DNA of 43,054 nt from Pseudomonadota bacterium (GTDB lineage: Bacteria > Pseudomonadota > Gammaproteobacteria > Burkholderiales > Methylophilaceae): contig JAQCBB010000006.1 of the NCBI GenBank assembly GCA_027621535.1, positions 1 to 43,054 on the forward strand. Direction: 5' to 3'. The notes under the pieces were generated by a model. That model saw only the letters and a list, made by a program, of their open reading frames with translations, made no database searches and was not told where the DNA came from. This document shows positions 35,461 through 43,054 of the stretch, in pieces (within the stretch, counting starts at the first letter, position 1; each line of letters starts with the position of its first letter). The position numbers and the translations under genes are program-made.

Positions 35461-36550
35461 ATCTGTAATTCAATTTGAACAATTCCATCAACTGCAAGAG
35501 GACATCTGTCAGCAAAAGATAATTGATGCAAAAAAGAAACTTAAGGATAATCTAGTTATTCTCGGTCATCATTATCAAAATGAATCAGTATATAGGCATG
35601 CGGATTTTACCGGAGATTCTTTAAAGCTTGCTCAATATACACAAGAACTAGAAGCCAAATACATTATTTTTTTAGGCGTACATTTTATGGCGGAGGTATC
35701 TAATATCCTGTCTAGAAAAGATCAAGTTACCATTCTTCCAGATTTATCAGCGGGATGTCAGATGGCTGATATGGCGGACCTACAAAAAGTTAAAAGATCA
35801 TATAGAGAATTAAATAAAGTTCTTAATTTTGACCAACAGATTACACCCATTACTTATATTAACTCGGCTGCTGATCTGAAAGCCTTTTGTGGTGATCATG
35901 ATGGAATTGTTTGTACTTCAACAAATGCCCCTAAAATTTTAGAATGGGCCTTCAAACAAAAAGAAAAAGTTTTATTTTTTCCAGATCAAAACCTAGGTAG
36001 GTGGACTGGTCATAAAATGGGCATCAAACTCGAGCAGATGGTAGTATGGGATCCTGACCTGCCCTCAGGGGGGTTAACTAGAGAACAAATTACACAATCT
36101 AAAATACTTCTATGGAAGGGTCATTGTGCAGTTCATCAAATGTTTCGATTAGAACATATCAAAAAATTTAGAGAGGAATATCCAGGTGGTTTTGTGATAT
36201 CTCACCCTGAATCACCTTTTGAAGTTTGCCTAAATTCAGATCTTGTGGGATCAACTGAGTTTATTCTCAATACCATCAAAAAAGCTGAGCCAGGTACAAA
36301 ATGGCTGGTTGGTACTGAATTAAACCTCGTCAACCGACTTGCTAATGAGATGATTAAAGAGGATAAGATGGTGAAATTCATGTCACATATTATCTGCGAA
36401 TGTTCAACTATGGCTAGAATTGATCCTCAACATCTTTCATGGGTATTAGAAAATCTAGTAGACAATAAAATTGTGAATGAAATTGTTGTACCGCCAACCA
36501 TTGCTCAATCTGCAAAAGTTGCTCTCGACAGGATGCTCACTGTTGTGTGA
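35453..36550 (+). CDS. nadA: Quinolinate synthase
   Basis: Condenses iminoaspartate with DHAP to quinolinate in de novo NAD synthesis. The 365 residues form three pseudo-repeats around one 4Fe-4S cluster; the ligand cysteines lie in LSAGCQMADMA, GIVCTSTNAPKIL and HIICECSTMARI. VILGHHYQNESVYRHADFTGDSL and FFPDQNLGRWTGHKMG are diagnostic, along with the second-repeat HPESPFEVC. nadB and nadC are not in the window. Start is eight bases inside nudB; the HIT gene begins eight bases before its own stop. Confidence 0.97.
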   Translation: MNESVIQFEQFHQLQEDICQQKIIDAKKKLKDNLVILGHHYQNESVYRHADFTGDSLKLAQYTQELEAKYIIFLGVHFMAEVSNILSRKDQVTILPDLSAGCQMADMADLQKVKRSYRELNKVLNFDQQITPITYINSAADLKAFCGDHDGIVCTSTNAPKILEWAFKQKEKVLFFPDQNLGRWTGHKMGIKLEQMVVWDPDLPSGGLTREQITQSKILLWKGHCAVHQMFRLEHIKKFREEYPGGFVISHPESPFEVCLNSDLVGSTEFILNTIKKAEPGTKWLVGTELNLVNRLANEMIKEDKMVKFMSHIICECSTMARIDPQHLSWVLENLVDNKIVNEIVVPPTIAQSAKVALDRMLTVV

Positions 36551-36983
36551 TTGTAATTTGTGTAAAGTTCCAATTTTACCTATCCTCTGGAGTGATGATA
36601 ATTTTCGTATCGTTCTCGTAACTGACCAAAATATCAAGGGTTACCTCAGGCTAGAGTTACTGGAGCATGTTTCGGAAATTCATCAACTTTCTCAAAGTAT
36701 TAAACACCAGATGTATTCACTTTTGAATATTATTGAAATTAATTTAATCAACATTTTTAACCCCGATAAAATTAATATAGCATCATTGGGTAATAAGACT
36801 CCTCACATTCACTGGCATATTATTTCTCGGTATAAACATGATAATTTTTTTCCTGAAAGTATTTGGTCAAAACCGACCAGAAATAATCTATTCGAAAATA
36901 CTAATGAAGAAATTTCAAATTTGAAGCATCAGCTAACAAGCATGATTAAACAACAAGACGCTGAACAGGCTTTTGATTCATAA
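36543..36983 (+). CDS. HIT-family nucleotide-binding protein
   Basis: Histidine-triad hydrolase or transferase of about 146 residues. The triad reads TPHIHWHIISRY, with histidines at about 88, 90 and 92 from the chosen start, matching H-x-H-x-H-x-x. The N-terminus MCDCNLC resembles the cysteine-rich start of the small HIT proteins common in betaproteobacteria. The ORF track starts at 36477 inside nadA; I move it to TTG 36543, giving an eight-base overlap with nadA (TTGTGTGA) and the expected N-terminus. Substrate is unknown: nucleoside phosphoramidates, dinucleoside polyphosphates and adenylyl groups are family substrates. Its last 38 bases overlap the convergent ferredoxin gene. Confidence 0.85.
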   Translation: MCDCNLCKVPILPILWSDDNFRIVLVTDQNIKGYLRLELLEHVSEIHQLSQSIKHQMYSLLNIIEINLINIFNPDKINIASLGNKTPHIHWHIISRYKHDNFFPESIWSKPTRNNLFENTNEEISNLKHQLTSMIKQQDAEQAFDS

Positions 36984-37260
36984 TATGTGATTCAATAATC
37001 TCATCAATATCGCTTTCATCAATAAAGTTGTACCAAACTGCATCTGGATAAATAACCAGTAAAGGGCCTAAAGCACATCGATCAAAACATCCTGACCGAT
37101 TAATTCTCACTAATCCCTGTCCTCTTAAATTTAATTTTTTAATTTTCTGTTTCATATATTCAAATATTTTTTCTGAATTAAATTGAGTACAGCATTGGGA
37201 ACCATCCTCTCTTTGATTTAAACATATGAAAACATGATATTTATAATAATTATCTGTCAC
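36946..37260 (-). CDS. (2Fe-2S) ferredoxin, thioredoxin-like fold
   Basis: A 104-residue protein of the NuoE-like or Shethna-type 2Fe-2S family. Cluster cysteines are in HVFICLNQ (Cys13), GSQCCTQF (Cys23/24) and SGCFDRCALGP (Cys58, Cys62), followed by LLVIYPDAVWYNFIDESDIDEIIESHI, the family's C-terminal signature. It starts with GTG (complement of 37258-37260) and overlaps tonB by eleven bases. In several proteobacteria this type sits next to the same mpl or tonB-like genes. The redox partner is unknown. The 3' end runs 38 bases into the opposite HIT gene. Confidence 0.87.
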   Translation of the reverse strand: MTDNYYKYHVFICLNQREDGSQCCTQFNSEKIFEYMKQKIKKLNLRGQGLVRINRSGCFDRCALGPLLVIYPDAVWYNFIDESDIDEIIESHIMNQKPVQRLVV

Positions 37261-37996
37261 TGGTATCTCCTAAATTATTTGAAAATCTCCATACCCTTCT
37301 GATCTGAAGTGTATCGACTTTTTCTTTTATCGATTTTGGAAAAGGTGCATAGGGCGATCCAAGCCTCACTATATTTTCTGCTGCATCGTCTAGTTCCCTC
37401 ACCCCTGATGACTTATTCATTTGAATATTCATTACCTCACCCGATTGATTTAAAGTGACAGTCATAATCAACGTTTCATTAATACCACTCCTGGCTGCTT
37501 TCGGATAATTTAATGCGCCAATTTTTTCTACTTTATTTTTCCAGGATTGAAAATAGGACTGATAGTCTCTTTCTTTTGTTTGGCTTGAAATGACTTTCGT
37601 TCTTTCTTGAATCGCCTTATCCGAAATCAAGTCAGATATTTTGGATTGTATAAAATCGGAATCTATACTGATCTGTTTTGGTTTTTCTATTTCTTCAATT
37701 GGCTTTATTTCCTGATCTAATGATTCTTTTTCTTTGATGATTTCTTGTATTTTTTCTTTGAATTTTTTTTGATCTTTTTTAATTTTTTCGATGGCTTGAG
37801 GAATAATTTCTTTTTTTGGCGATGTTTCTGAAACTTGGTCATCTAATTTTTGTTGAATTTGAACAATATTCACAATGAATTCATCATTGTTGATCATTGT
37901 TTTTGTTTTGTGATTGAAGGAATATAAAACAACAATATGAATACATAAAGATATGACAATAAACAAAAAAAGATAATTATTTTTATAGTTGATCAT
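37250..37996 (-). CDS. tonB: TonB-family energy-transducing protein
   Basis: A 248-residue bitopic protein: membrane helix at about 7-27 (YLFLFIVISLCIHIVVLYSF, with the conserved membrane His), a periplasmic spacer, and a C-terminal TonB domain (about 150-240) with SWKNKVEKIGALNYPKAARSG, LIMTVTLNQSGEVMNI, SSGVRELDDAAENIV and APFPKSIKEKVDTLQIRRVWRF. The spacer is a Lys/Glu-rich predicted coiled coil instead of the usual proline-rich rod. exbB, exbD and a TonB receptor are not near, so its target is unknown; it resembles the TonB3-like subgroup, which is not linked to siderophore uptake. It overlaps mpl by fourteen bases and the ferredoxin by eleven. Confidence 0.87.
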   Translation of the reverse strand: MINYKNNYLFLFIVISLCIHIVVLYSFNHKTKTMINNDEFIVNIVQIQQKLDDQVSETSPKKEIIPQAIEKIKKDQKKFKEKIQEIIKEKESLDQEIKPIEEIEKPKQISIDSDFIQSKISDLISDKAIQERTKVISSQTKERDYQSYFQSWKNKVEKIGALNYPKAARSGINETLIMTVTLNQSGEVMNIQMNKSSGVRELDDAAENIVRLGSPYAPFPKSIKEKVDTLQIRRVWRFSNNLGDTSDR

Positions 37997-39332
37997 GTAC
38001 CAAATAATGAATCACATTTTTCTGTAATCCATCAAAACTTCCATTACTAACAAAGACAATATTATTATATTGCTTATGAACCTGTTTAATTTTTTCCATA
38101 ATATGATTCACTTGGCTAGATATAAATCCATGTTTTAACTCGCCCATAAATTCATCTGCGTCCCAATGCAGATCTTTTGAATAAAGAATAAATGACTGCA
38201 TGCTTGATAAAACCCATCGCAGATTCTCTTTTAAATCTCCTCTTTTCATTGTATTGGACCTTGGATCAACTATAAATAAAGTACTTTCTTTGTTAAATTC
38301 CTCTTGAAAGGTTTTTACTATGAACTCTATTGCCGTGGGGTGATGCGCAAAGTCATCATAAATTTTTAACGTCTTTGATTGATAAATTAATTCTAAACGA
38401 CGGGCTGTATTCTTGAACCCTGCTAAAGAAGTGAGTGCTTTATCTTCACTAATACCTACATGTTTTACAGCGGATATCGCAGCTAAAGCATTTAATTTGT
38501 TATGCTCACCCACTAAATTTTTACTGAGTTCGCCAATCTTGTGATTCTTGTAATACAGTTGACCATTTCCATTTTTTTTGATGTGTAAAGATTGTTCTGA
38601 ATTAAAATTATCTAATTCTGACCATACTCCCATAGCCAATGTTTTTTTTATATTTTCATCTTGATCATTGGCTAGAATTTTTCCTATTTTTGGAATTATT
38701 CTTATCAGTTGATGAAAATGTTTTTGAATGTGATTTAAATCTTCAAAAATATCTGCATGATCAAACTCTATATTATTAATCACTAAAGTTTTTGGATGGT
38801 AGTGCACAAATTTTGAGCGTTTATCAAAAAAAGCCGTATCGTATTCATCGGCTTCAATAACAAAAAATGGAGAATCACTTTTTGAGAGCTGACTGCTTCT
38901 TTTAAAATTACCTGGTATCCCCCCAATAAGATAACCACAATCGATGCCGTTATCTCGAAGTATCCAATTGATCATGGACGAAGTTGTTGTTTTTCCGTGC
39001 GTACCCGATACCGCAATGACCCATTTACCTTTTAAAATATTTTGGTAAAGCCACTCTGGCCCGGATTGAAAATAATGATTCTGATTGAGAATAGCCTCCA
39101 TTAAGCTATTTCCGCGAGAGACGACATTGCCAATGATGAAGAGATCAGGTTTTAAACTTAATTGAGATTCATCATAGCCCTCAATGACGCTGATGCCTAA
39201 AGAATCAAGAAAAGTTGACATTGGAGGATAAACATTTTGATCACATCCAGTCACTTTATGCCCCAATTCAGTGGCCAAGGCAGCAAGTCCTGCCATGAAT
39301 GTTCCGCAGATACCTAAAACATGAATATGCAT
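37983..39332 (-). CDS. mpl: UDP-N-acetylmuramate:L-Ala-gamma-D-Glu-meso-DAP ligase (murein tripeptide recycling)
   Basis: Joins recycled tripeptide to UDP-MurNAc, bypassing de novo stem synthesis. Of 449 residues, the Mur-ligase N-domain begins HIHVLGICGTFMAGLAALA, the P-loop is VSGTHGKTTTSSM at 108-120, and EADEYDTAFFDKRSKFVHY, NNIEFDHADIF, LVGEHNKLNALAAI and DDFAHHPTAIEF follow. GICGTFMAGLA and FDHADIF distinguish Mpl from MurC. Together with AmpG at 14909 it supports a working muropeptide salvage route. It starts 4 bp after metH and overlaps tonB by fourteen bases. Confidence 0.96.
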   Translation of the reverse strand: MHIHVLGICGTFMAGLAALATELGHKVTGCDQNVYPPMSTFLDSLGISVIEGYDESQLSLKPDLFIIGNVVSRGNSLMEAILNQNHYFQSGPEWLYQNILKGKWVIAVSGTHGKTTTSSMINWILRDNGIDCGYLIGGIPGNFKRSSQLSKSDSPFFVIEADEYDTAFFDKRSKFVHYHPKTLVINNIEFDHADIFEDLNHIQKHFHQLIRIIPKIGKILANDQDENIKKTLAMGVWSELDNFNSEQSLHIKKNGNGQLYYKNHKIGELSKNLVGEHNKLNALAAISAVKHVGISEDKALTSLAGFKNTARRLELIYQSKTLKIYDDFAHHPTAIEFIVKTFQEEFNKESTLFIVDPRSNTMKRGDLKENLRWVLSSMQSFILYSKDLHWDADEFMGELKHGFISSQVNHIMEKIKQVHKQYNNIVFVSNGSFDGLQKNVIHYLVHDQL

Positions 39333-39336
39333 AAAA

Positions 39337-42300
39337 TTACTTTATATGAGTCGCAAGCAAACGTCGAGCTTGATCTAAGCTCACCTCAGCTCTCTTAGCA
39401 AAATCTTCTACTTGATCGAGATCAATTTTATCAACACTAAAATAGGTTGAATCCGGATGAGCAAAATAAAACCCTGAAACCGATGATGCTGGGATCATTG
39501 CATAGTTCTCAGTTAGACTCATCCCAATTTCATCTGTCTGTAAAAATGAGAAGATCTCCTCTTTTATTGAATGTTCTGGGCAGGCTGGATAGCCAGGGGC
39601 AGGTCGAATTCCCATGTATTTTTCTTGAACTAAATCTTCATTGGATAGATTTTCTTGTTGAGCATAACCCCATAAATCTTTACGGACTCTTTGATGCATA
39701 TATTCCGCACAGGACTCAGCTAATCGATCCATCAGTGCTTTAAACATGATTGAACCATAATCATCTTTATTATTTTCAAACTGTTTCAGATAAAAATCTG
39801 CACCGTCTCCAGCAGTCACCGCAAACATTCCGATGTAATCATCGAGTCCTGACTCTTTAGGTGCGATAAAATCACTCAGGGACAAATTGGGTTTAGCTTC
39901 ATTATTAATCACAGGTTTTTTGGTTTGCTGCCTCAACGTATGAAAAGTAAATAGGGGTTCATTATTTTCATTGAGTATCTCAATATCGTCATTGATAGAC
40001 GATGCTTTACAAAATCCAACAACGGCATGTGCTTTTAATTTTCGATCATTAATAATTTTATTGAGCATAGCTTGGGCATCCGCAAACAGTTGAGTTGCGG
40101 TATCACCAACTACTTTATCCTCAAGAATTTTTGGGAAGTGTCCTGCCAAATCCCATGTTTTAAAAAATGGAGTCCAATCAATAAATTCAGCGAGATCCCC
40201 TAAATTTAAATTTCTAAAAGTTCGCCTTCCGATAAATTTAGGCTTTACTGGATTGAAAGATAAAGATAATTTATTTTTTCTCGCATCAGCCAGTGAAATA
40301 TATTCTGGTCCTTTTTTCTGGCTGTGTAATTTACGAACATTGTCATAATCACTCTTCAGCTTTTCAATATATTCATTTTTTGTTTCAGGTGATAATAAAG
40401 ATTGCATCACTGAAACCGAACGAGAAGCATCGGCAACATGGACCACTGGTCCTTCATAATTCGGGGATATTTTCACAGCGGTATGGGCTCGGGATGTAGT
40501 CGCGCCTCCAATAAGTAACGGCATCTTCACCGACCTAAAATAAGGATCACGCTGCATCTCACTCGCCACATGCGCCATCTCCTCTAATGAGGGGGTAATC
40601 AGTCCTGACAAACCAATGATGTCAACATTTTCTTCTTTTGCTTTGTTTAATATTTCTGCGCAAGGAACCATCACACCCATATTGACCACTTCAAAGTTAT
40701 TACATTGCAACACCACAGACACAATATTCTTACCAATATCATGCACATCACCTTTAACGGTTGCAATTAACATTTTTCCTTTAGGTTTAGACTTTTTTCC
40801 GGTTCTAGCCTCTTCTGCTTCTTTTTCTTTTTCGATATAGGGTATCAAATGGGCAACAGCCTGCTTCATGACTCGAGCCGATTTAACCACCTGTGGCAGA
40901 AACATTTTGCCCTCGGCAAATAAATCACCGACAACATTCATACCATCCATTAGAGGACCTTCAATAACGTTAATGGGCTTCCCTCCCTGGTTAGCAACTT
41001 GAATCCGGGCCTCTTCAGTATCCTCTTCAATAAAATTAGTGATGCCATGAATTAAGGCATACTCAATTTTCTTTTCAACAGACACAGGATTATTTTCATC
41101 GCCTCGCCACTCATCTGTTTCTTTTTCTTTTTTCTTACCTTGAAGTGATCCGGCAATATCAATCATCCGATCCGTGGCATCGGTTTTTCGATTTAAAACC
41201 ACATCCTCGACTATTGTTTTTAATTCTTCCGACAGGTCATCAATGACCCCAATCATGCCTGCATTCACGATTCCCATGGTCATACCATTTTTAACAGCAT
41301 GGTTTAGGAAGACCGTGTGAATCGCTTCGCGTGCTGCTTCATTTCCTCTAAAACTAAAACTCACATTGGACACACCGCCTGAAATTTTCGCATGCGGTAA
41401 ATTATCTTTGATCCATTTTGTTGCATTAATAAAGTCCACAGCATAATTATTATGCTCAGGTATACCGGTTGCAATGGCAAAAATGTTTGGGTCAAATATA
41501 ATATCTTCTACTGGGAAACCCACTTGATCCCTTAAAATTTGATACGCTCTCTCACAGATTTCAATTTTTCTCTGATAAGTATCGGCTTGTCCTTGTTCAT
41601 CAAACGCCATCACAATCACTGCAGCACCATATCTGAGGCATAACTTAGCTTGATGAATGAATAACTCTTCACCTTCTTTTAAAGAGATAGAGTTTACAAT
41701 CGGTTTACCTTGGACACATTTAAGCCCAGCCTCGATCACAGACCATTTAGAGGAGTCAATCATAATAGGCACTCTGGAAATATCCGGCTCAGAGGCAATT
41801 AAGTTTAAAAATTTCACCATGGCTTTTTCAGCATCTAACATGCCTTCATCCATATTAATGTCAATAATCTGTGCGCCATTTTCCACCTGCTGCCTTGCTA
41901 CAACAACAGCTTCTTCGTATTGTTCCTCAATGATAAGCTTAGCAAAGGCTCTTGATCCAGTCACATTGGTTCTTTCACCCACATTGATAAATAATTCAGA
42001 ATCACCAATCACCATCGGCTCAAGTCCCGACAGGCGCATTTTGCTGTCAATTTTTGGAACTAATCTTGGTCGACATGCTTTTAAGCTTTCTGCAATCGCA
42101 GCAATATGCTCTGGTGTCGTTCCACAACAACCGCCAGCAACATTCACAAAACCACTTTCAGCAAATTCTTTTAATAAACCTGAAGTGTCATGGGGTTTTT
42201 CATCAAACCCCGTATCGGACATTGGATTTGGAAGACCTGCGTTGGGATAAATACAAACAAAAGTATCTGCAATGTGTGACAGCTCCTCTGCATAGGGTCG

Positions 42301-43054
42301 CATTAGGGCGGCTCCCAGTGCACAATTTAATCCAATGGTCAGTGGTTTTGCATGACGAATTGAGTTCCAAAATGCAGTGACCGTTTGTCCTGATAAAATT
42401 CTTCCAGAGGCATCTGTCACCGTTCCCGAGATCATAATCGGCAGGGTAGTTTGTTTTTTTTCAAAGATCGATTGCACGGCAAAAATAGCGGCTTTACAGT
42501 TGAGAGTATCAAACACTGTTTCAATCAGAATGATATCGGCTCCTGCATCAATGAGCACCTCTGCCTGTTCAGCATAAGACTCGCATAACTGATCAAAATT
42601 AACGTTTCTCGCCCCTGGATCATTCACGTCAGGGGAGATGGACGCAGTTTTTGGAGTAGGGCCTATGGCGCCCGCAACAAATCTAGGTTTATCATCTGTG
42701 GAATATTTTTGGGCAGCGGCTTTCGCTAATTTGACCGACTCGGTATTCATCTCTTTGACCAGGTCGGTCATGAAATAATCATCCTGAGCAATACTATTTG
42801 CCCCAAAGGTATTGGTTTCAATAATATCAGCGCCAGCAGCAAGATAATCCTCATGGATCTTTTGAATCACATGCGGCTGGGTAATGGATAATAATTCATT
42901 GTTTCCCTTAAGGAAAAGCTCACGCTCTCCTTTTGGTGCTGAAAAGTCTTTAAAACAATTCCCCCGATAATCATCCTCAGTAAATTTTTGCTGCTGAATC
43001 ATGGTTCCCATGGCCCCATCCATGATGAGGATTCTTTTGCCAAGCTCTTGCTTT
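39337..43054 (-). CDS. metH: Cobalamin-dependent methionine synthase (N-terminus cut by window edge)
   Basis: Methylates homocysteine from 5-methyltetrahydrofolate through methylcobalamin. The track starts at an internal Met (43023), but the frame stays open upstream to the edge as [17 protein letters not shown], matching the start of MetH, so the real N-terminus is outside. Domains in order: homocysteine-binding barrel with zinc Cys299/300 in [10 protein letters not shown]; pterin barrel with [15 protein letters not shown] and [11 protein letters not shown]12 domain with the cobalt-ligand DVHDIGKNI (His about 761, numbered from that Met); activation domain with [15 protein letters not shown] near 1137-1151. 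All four modules are present, implying B12 use. A B12-independent metE is not seen. No riboswitch can be assessed because its upstream side is missing. Confidence 0.97.
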   Translation of the reverse strand, partial: KQELGKRILIMDGAMGTMIQQQKFTEDDYRGNCFKDFSAPKGERELFLKGNNELLSITQPHVIQKIHEDYLAAGADIIETNTFGANSIAQDDYFMTDLVKEMNTESVKLAKAAAQKYSTDDKPRFVAGAIGPTPKTASISPDVNDPGARNVNFDQLCESYAEQAEVLIDAGADIILIETVFDTLNCKAAIFAVQSIFEKKQTTLPIMISGTVTDASGRILSGQTVTAFWNSIRHAKPLTIGLNCALGAALMRPYAEELSHIADTFVCIYPNAGLPNPMSDTGFDEKPHDTSGLLKEFAESGFVNVAGGCCGTTPEHIAAIAESLKACRPRLVPKIDSKMRLSGLEPMVIGDSELFINVGERTNVTGSRAFAKLIIEEQYEEAVVVARQQVENGAQIIDINMDEGMLDAEKAMVKFLNLIASEPDISRVPIMIDSSKWSVIEAGLKCVQGKPIVNSISLKEGEELFIHQAKLCLRYGAAVIVMAFDEQGQADTYQRKIEICERAYQILRDQVGFPVEDIIFDPNIFAIATGIPEHNNYAVDFINATKWIKDNLPHAKISGGVSNVSFSFRGNEAAREAIHTVFLNHAVKNGMTMGIVNAGMIGVIDDLSEELKTIVEDVVLNRKTDATDRMIDIAGSLQGKKKEKETDEWRGDENNPVSVEKKIEYALIHGITNFIEEDTEEARIQVANQGGKPINVIEGPLMDGMNVVGDLFAEGKMFLPQVVKSARVMKQAVAHLIPYIEKEKEAEEARTGKKSKPKGKMLIATVKGDVHDIGKNIVSVVLQCNNFEVVNMGVMVPCAEILNKAKEENVDIIGLSGLITPSLEEMAHVASEMQRDPYFRSVKMPLLIGGATTSRAHTAVKISPNYEGPVVHVADASRSVSVMQSLLSPETKNEYIEKLKSDYDNVRKLHSQKKGPEYISLADARKNKLSLSFNPVKPKFIGRRTFRNLNLGDLAEFIDWTPFFKTWDLAGHFPKILEDKVVGDTATQLFADAQAMLNKIINDRKLKAHAVVGFCKASSINDDIEILNENNEPLFTFHTLRQQTKKPVINNEAKPNLSLSDFIAPKESGLDDYIGMFAVTAGDGADFYLKQFENNKDDYGSIMFKALMDRLAESCAEYMHQRVRKDLWGYAQQENLSNEDLVQEKYMGIRPAPGYPACPEHSIKEEIFSFLQTDEIGMSLTENYAMIPASSVSGFYFAHPDSTYFSVDKIDLDQVEDFAKRAEVSLDQARRLLATHIK

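Noticed and set aside
36477-36542. Long N-terminal extension of the HIT protein
   Set aside because: It is nadA coding sequence in another frame and has no HIT homology; the CDCNLC N-terminus begins after TTG 36543.
41657-42250. 197-residue ORF opposite metH
   Set aside because: It is wholly antisense to the conserved homocysteine- and pterin-binding domains, low in recognisable motifs and has no upstream signals; it is a shadow of a well-supported gene.
1-43054. CRISPR arrays, tRNA or rRNA genes, insertion sequences, prophage or genomic-island boundaries
   Set aside because: No regular direct repeats, transposase or integrase motifs or structured RNA-sized gaps were found; gaps between genes are 103 bp or less.

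Overview
The window is ordinary chromosomal DNA from a free-living, genome-streamlined betaproteobacterium. An OM43-like or Methylopumilus-like member of the Methylophilales is my best guess. This is an inference from three things: the base composition is visibly AT-rich; the gene blocks are in betaproteobacterial order (rpe-gph-trpEGDC, hemA-prfA-prmC, metX-metW-ampG, mreBCD-mrdA-rodA-rlpA-ybeD-lipBA, gshA-gshB, lptM-lysA, mpl-tonB-ferredoxin); and the packing is extreme. I count 46 protein genes, including two cut by the window edges (aroB at the left, metH at the right) and one 56-residue lipoprotein (lptM) missing from the ORF track. I see no rRNA, tRNA, CRISPR, insertion sequence, prophage or toxin-antitoxin genes. 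No gene-free stretch reaches 300 bases; the longest is the 103-bp rpe/hemA divergent spacer.

Layout. 1-809 (minus): aroB-aroK, shikimate pathway. 874-3770 (plus): mrcA (PBP1A) and an unassigned 201-residue protein. 3735-9951 (minus, transcribed rpe to hemB): rpe, gph, trpE, trpG, trpD, trpC, hemB. 10055-16135 (plus): hemA, prfA, prmC, metX, metW, ampG. 16117-16896 (minus): xthA. 16899-17540 (plus): pyrE. 17537-20714 (minus): gatC-gatA-gatB. 20802-36983 (plus): a 16-kb run of closely spaced genes: mreB, mreC, mreD, mrdA, rodA, rlpA, ybeD, lipB, lipA, gshA, gshB, apbE, a NusG-domain-II membrane protein, a Gx-family transporter, lptM, lysA, ispH, nudB, nadA and a HIT protein. 36946-43054 (minus, transcribed metH to ferredoxin): metH, mpl, tonB and a 2Fe-2S ferredoxin.

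How the genes work together. Cell envelope: PBP1A, MreBCD, PBP2, RodA and RlpA build and shape the wall; AmpG and Mpl import and reuse muropeptides; LptM supports LPS export; LysA shares the diaminopimelate branch. Amino acids: aroB/aroK feed chorismate into trpEGDC; metX/metW and metH make methionine. Cofactors: hemA and hemB (tetrapyrroles), lipB and lipA (lipoate), nadA (NAD), nudB (folate), ispH (isoprenoids), gshA and gshB (glutathione). Translation: PrfA with its methylase PrmC, and GatCAB.

The most interesting parts are (i) a three-gene extracytoplasmic flavin/redox-like cassette (ApbE lipoprotein, NusG-II protein, Gx transporter) resembling part of the Gram-positive flavin electron-transfer locus; (ii) gene junction architecture: all four convergent gene pairs overlap, and the divergent xthA/pyrE start codons are 2 bp apart; (iii) face-to-face perfect TATAAT boxes in two divergent spacers. 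I did not find a clearly undescribed multi-gene system. Most genes are conserved housekeeping functions.
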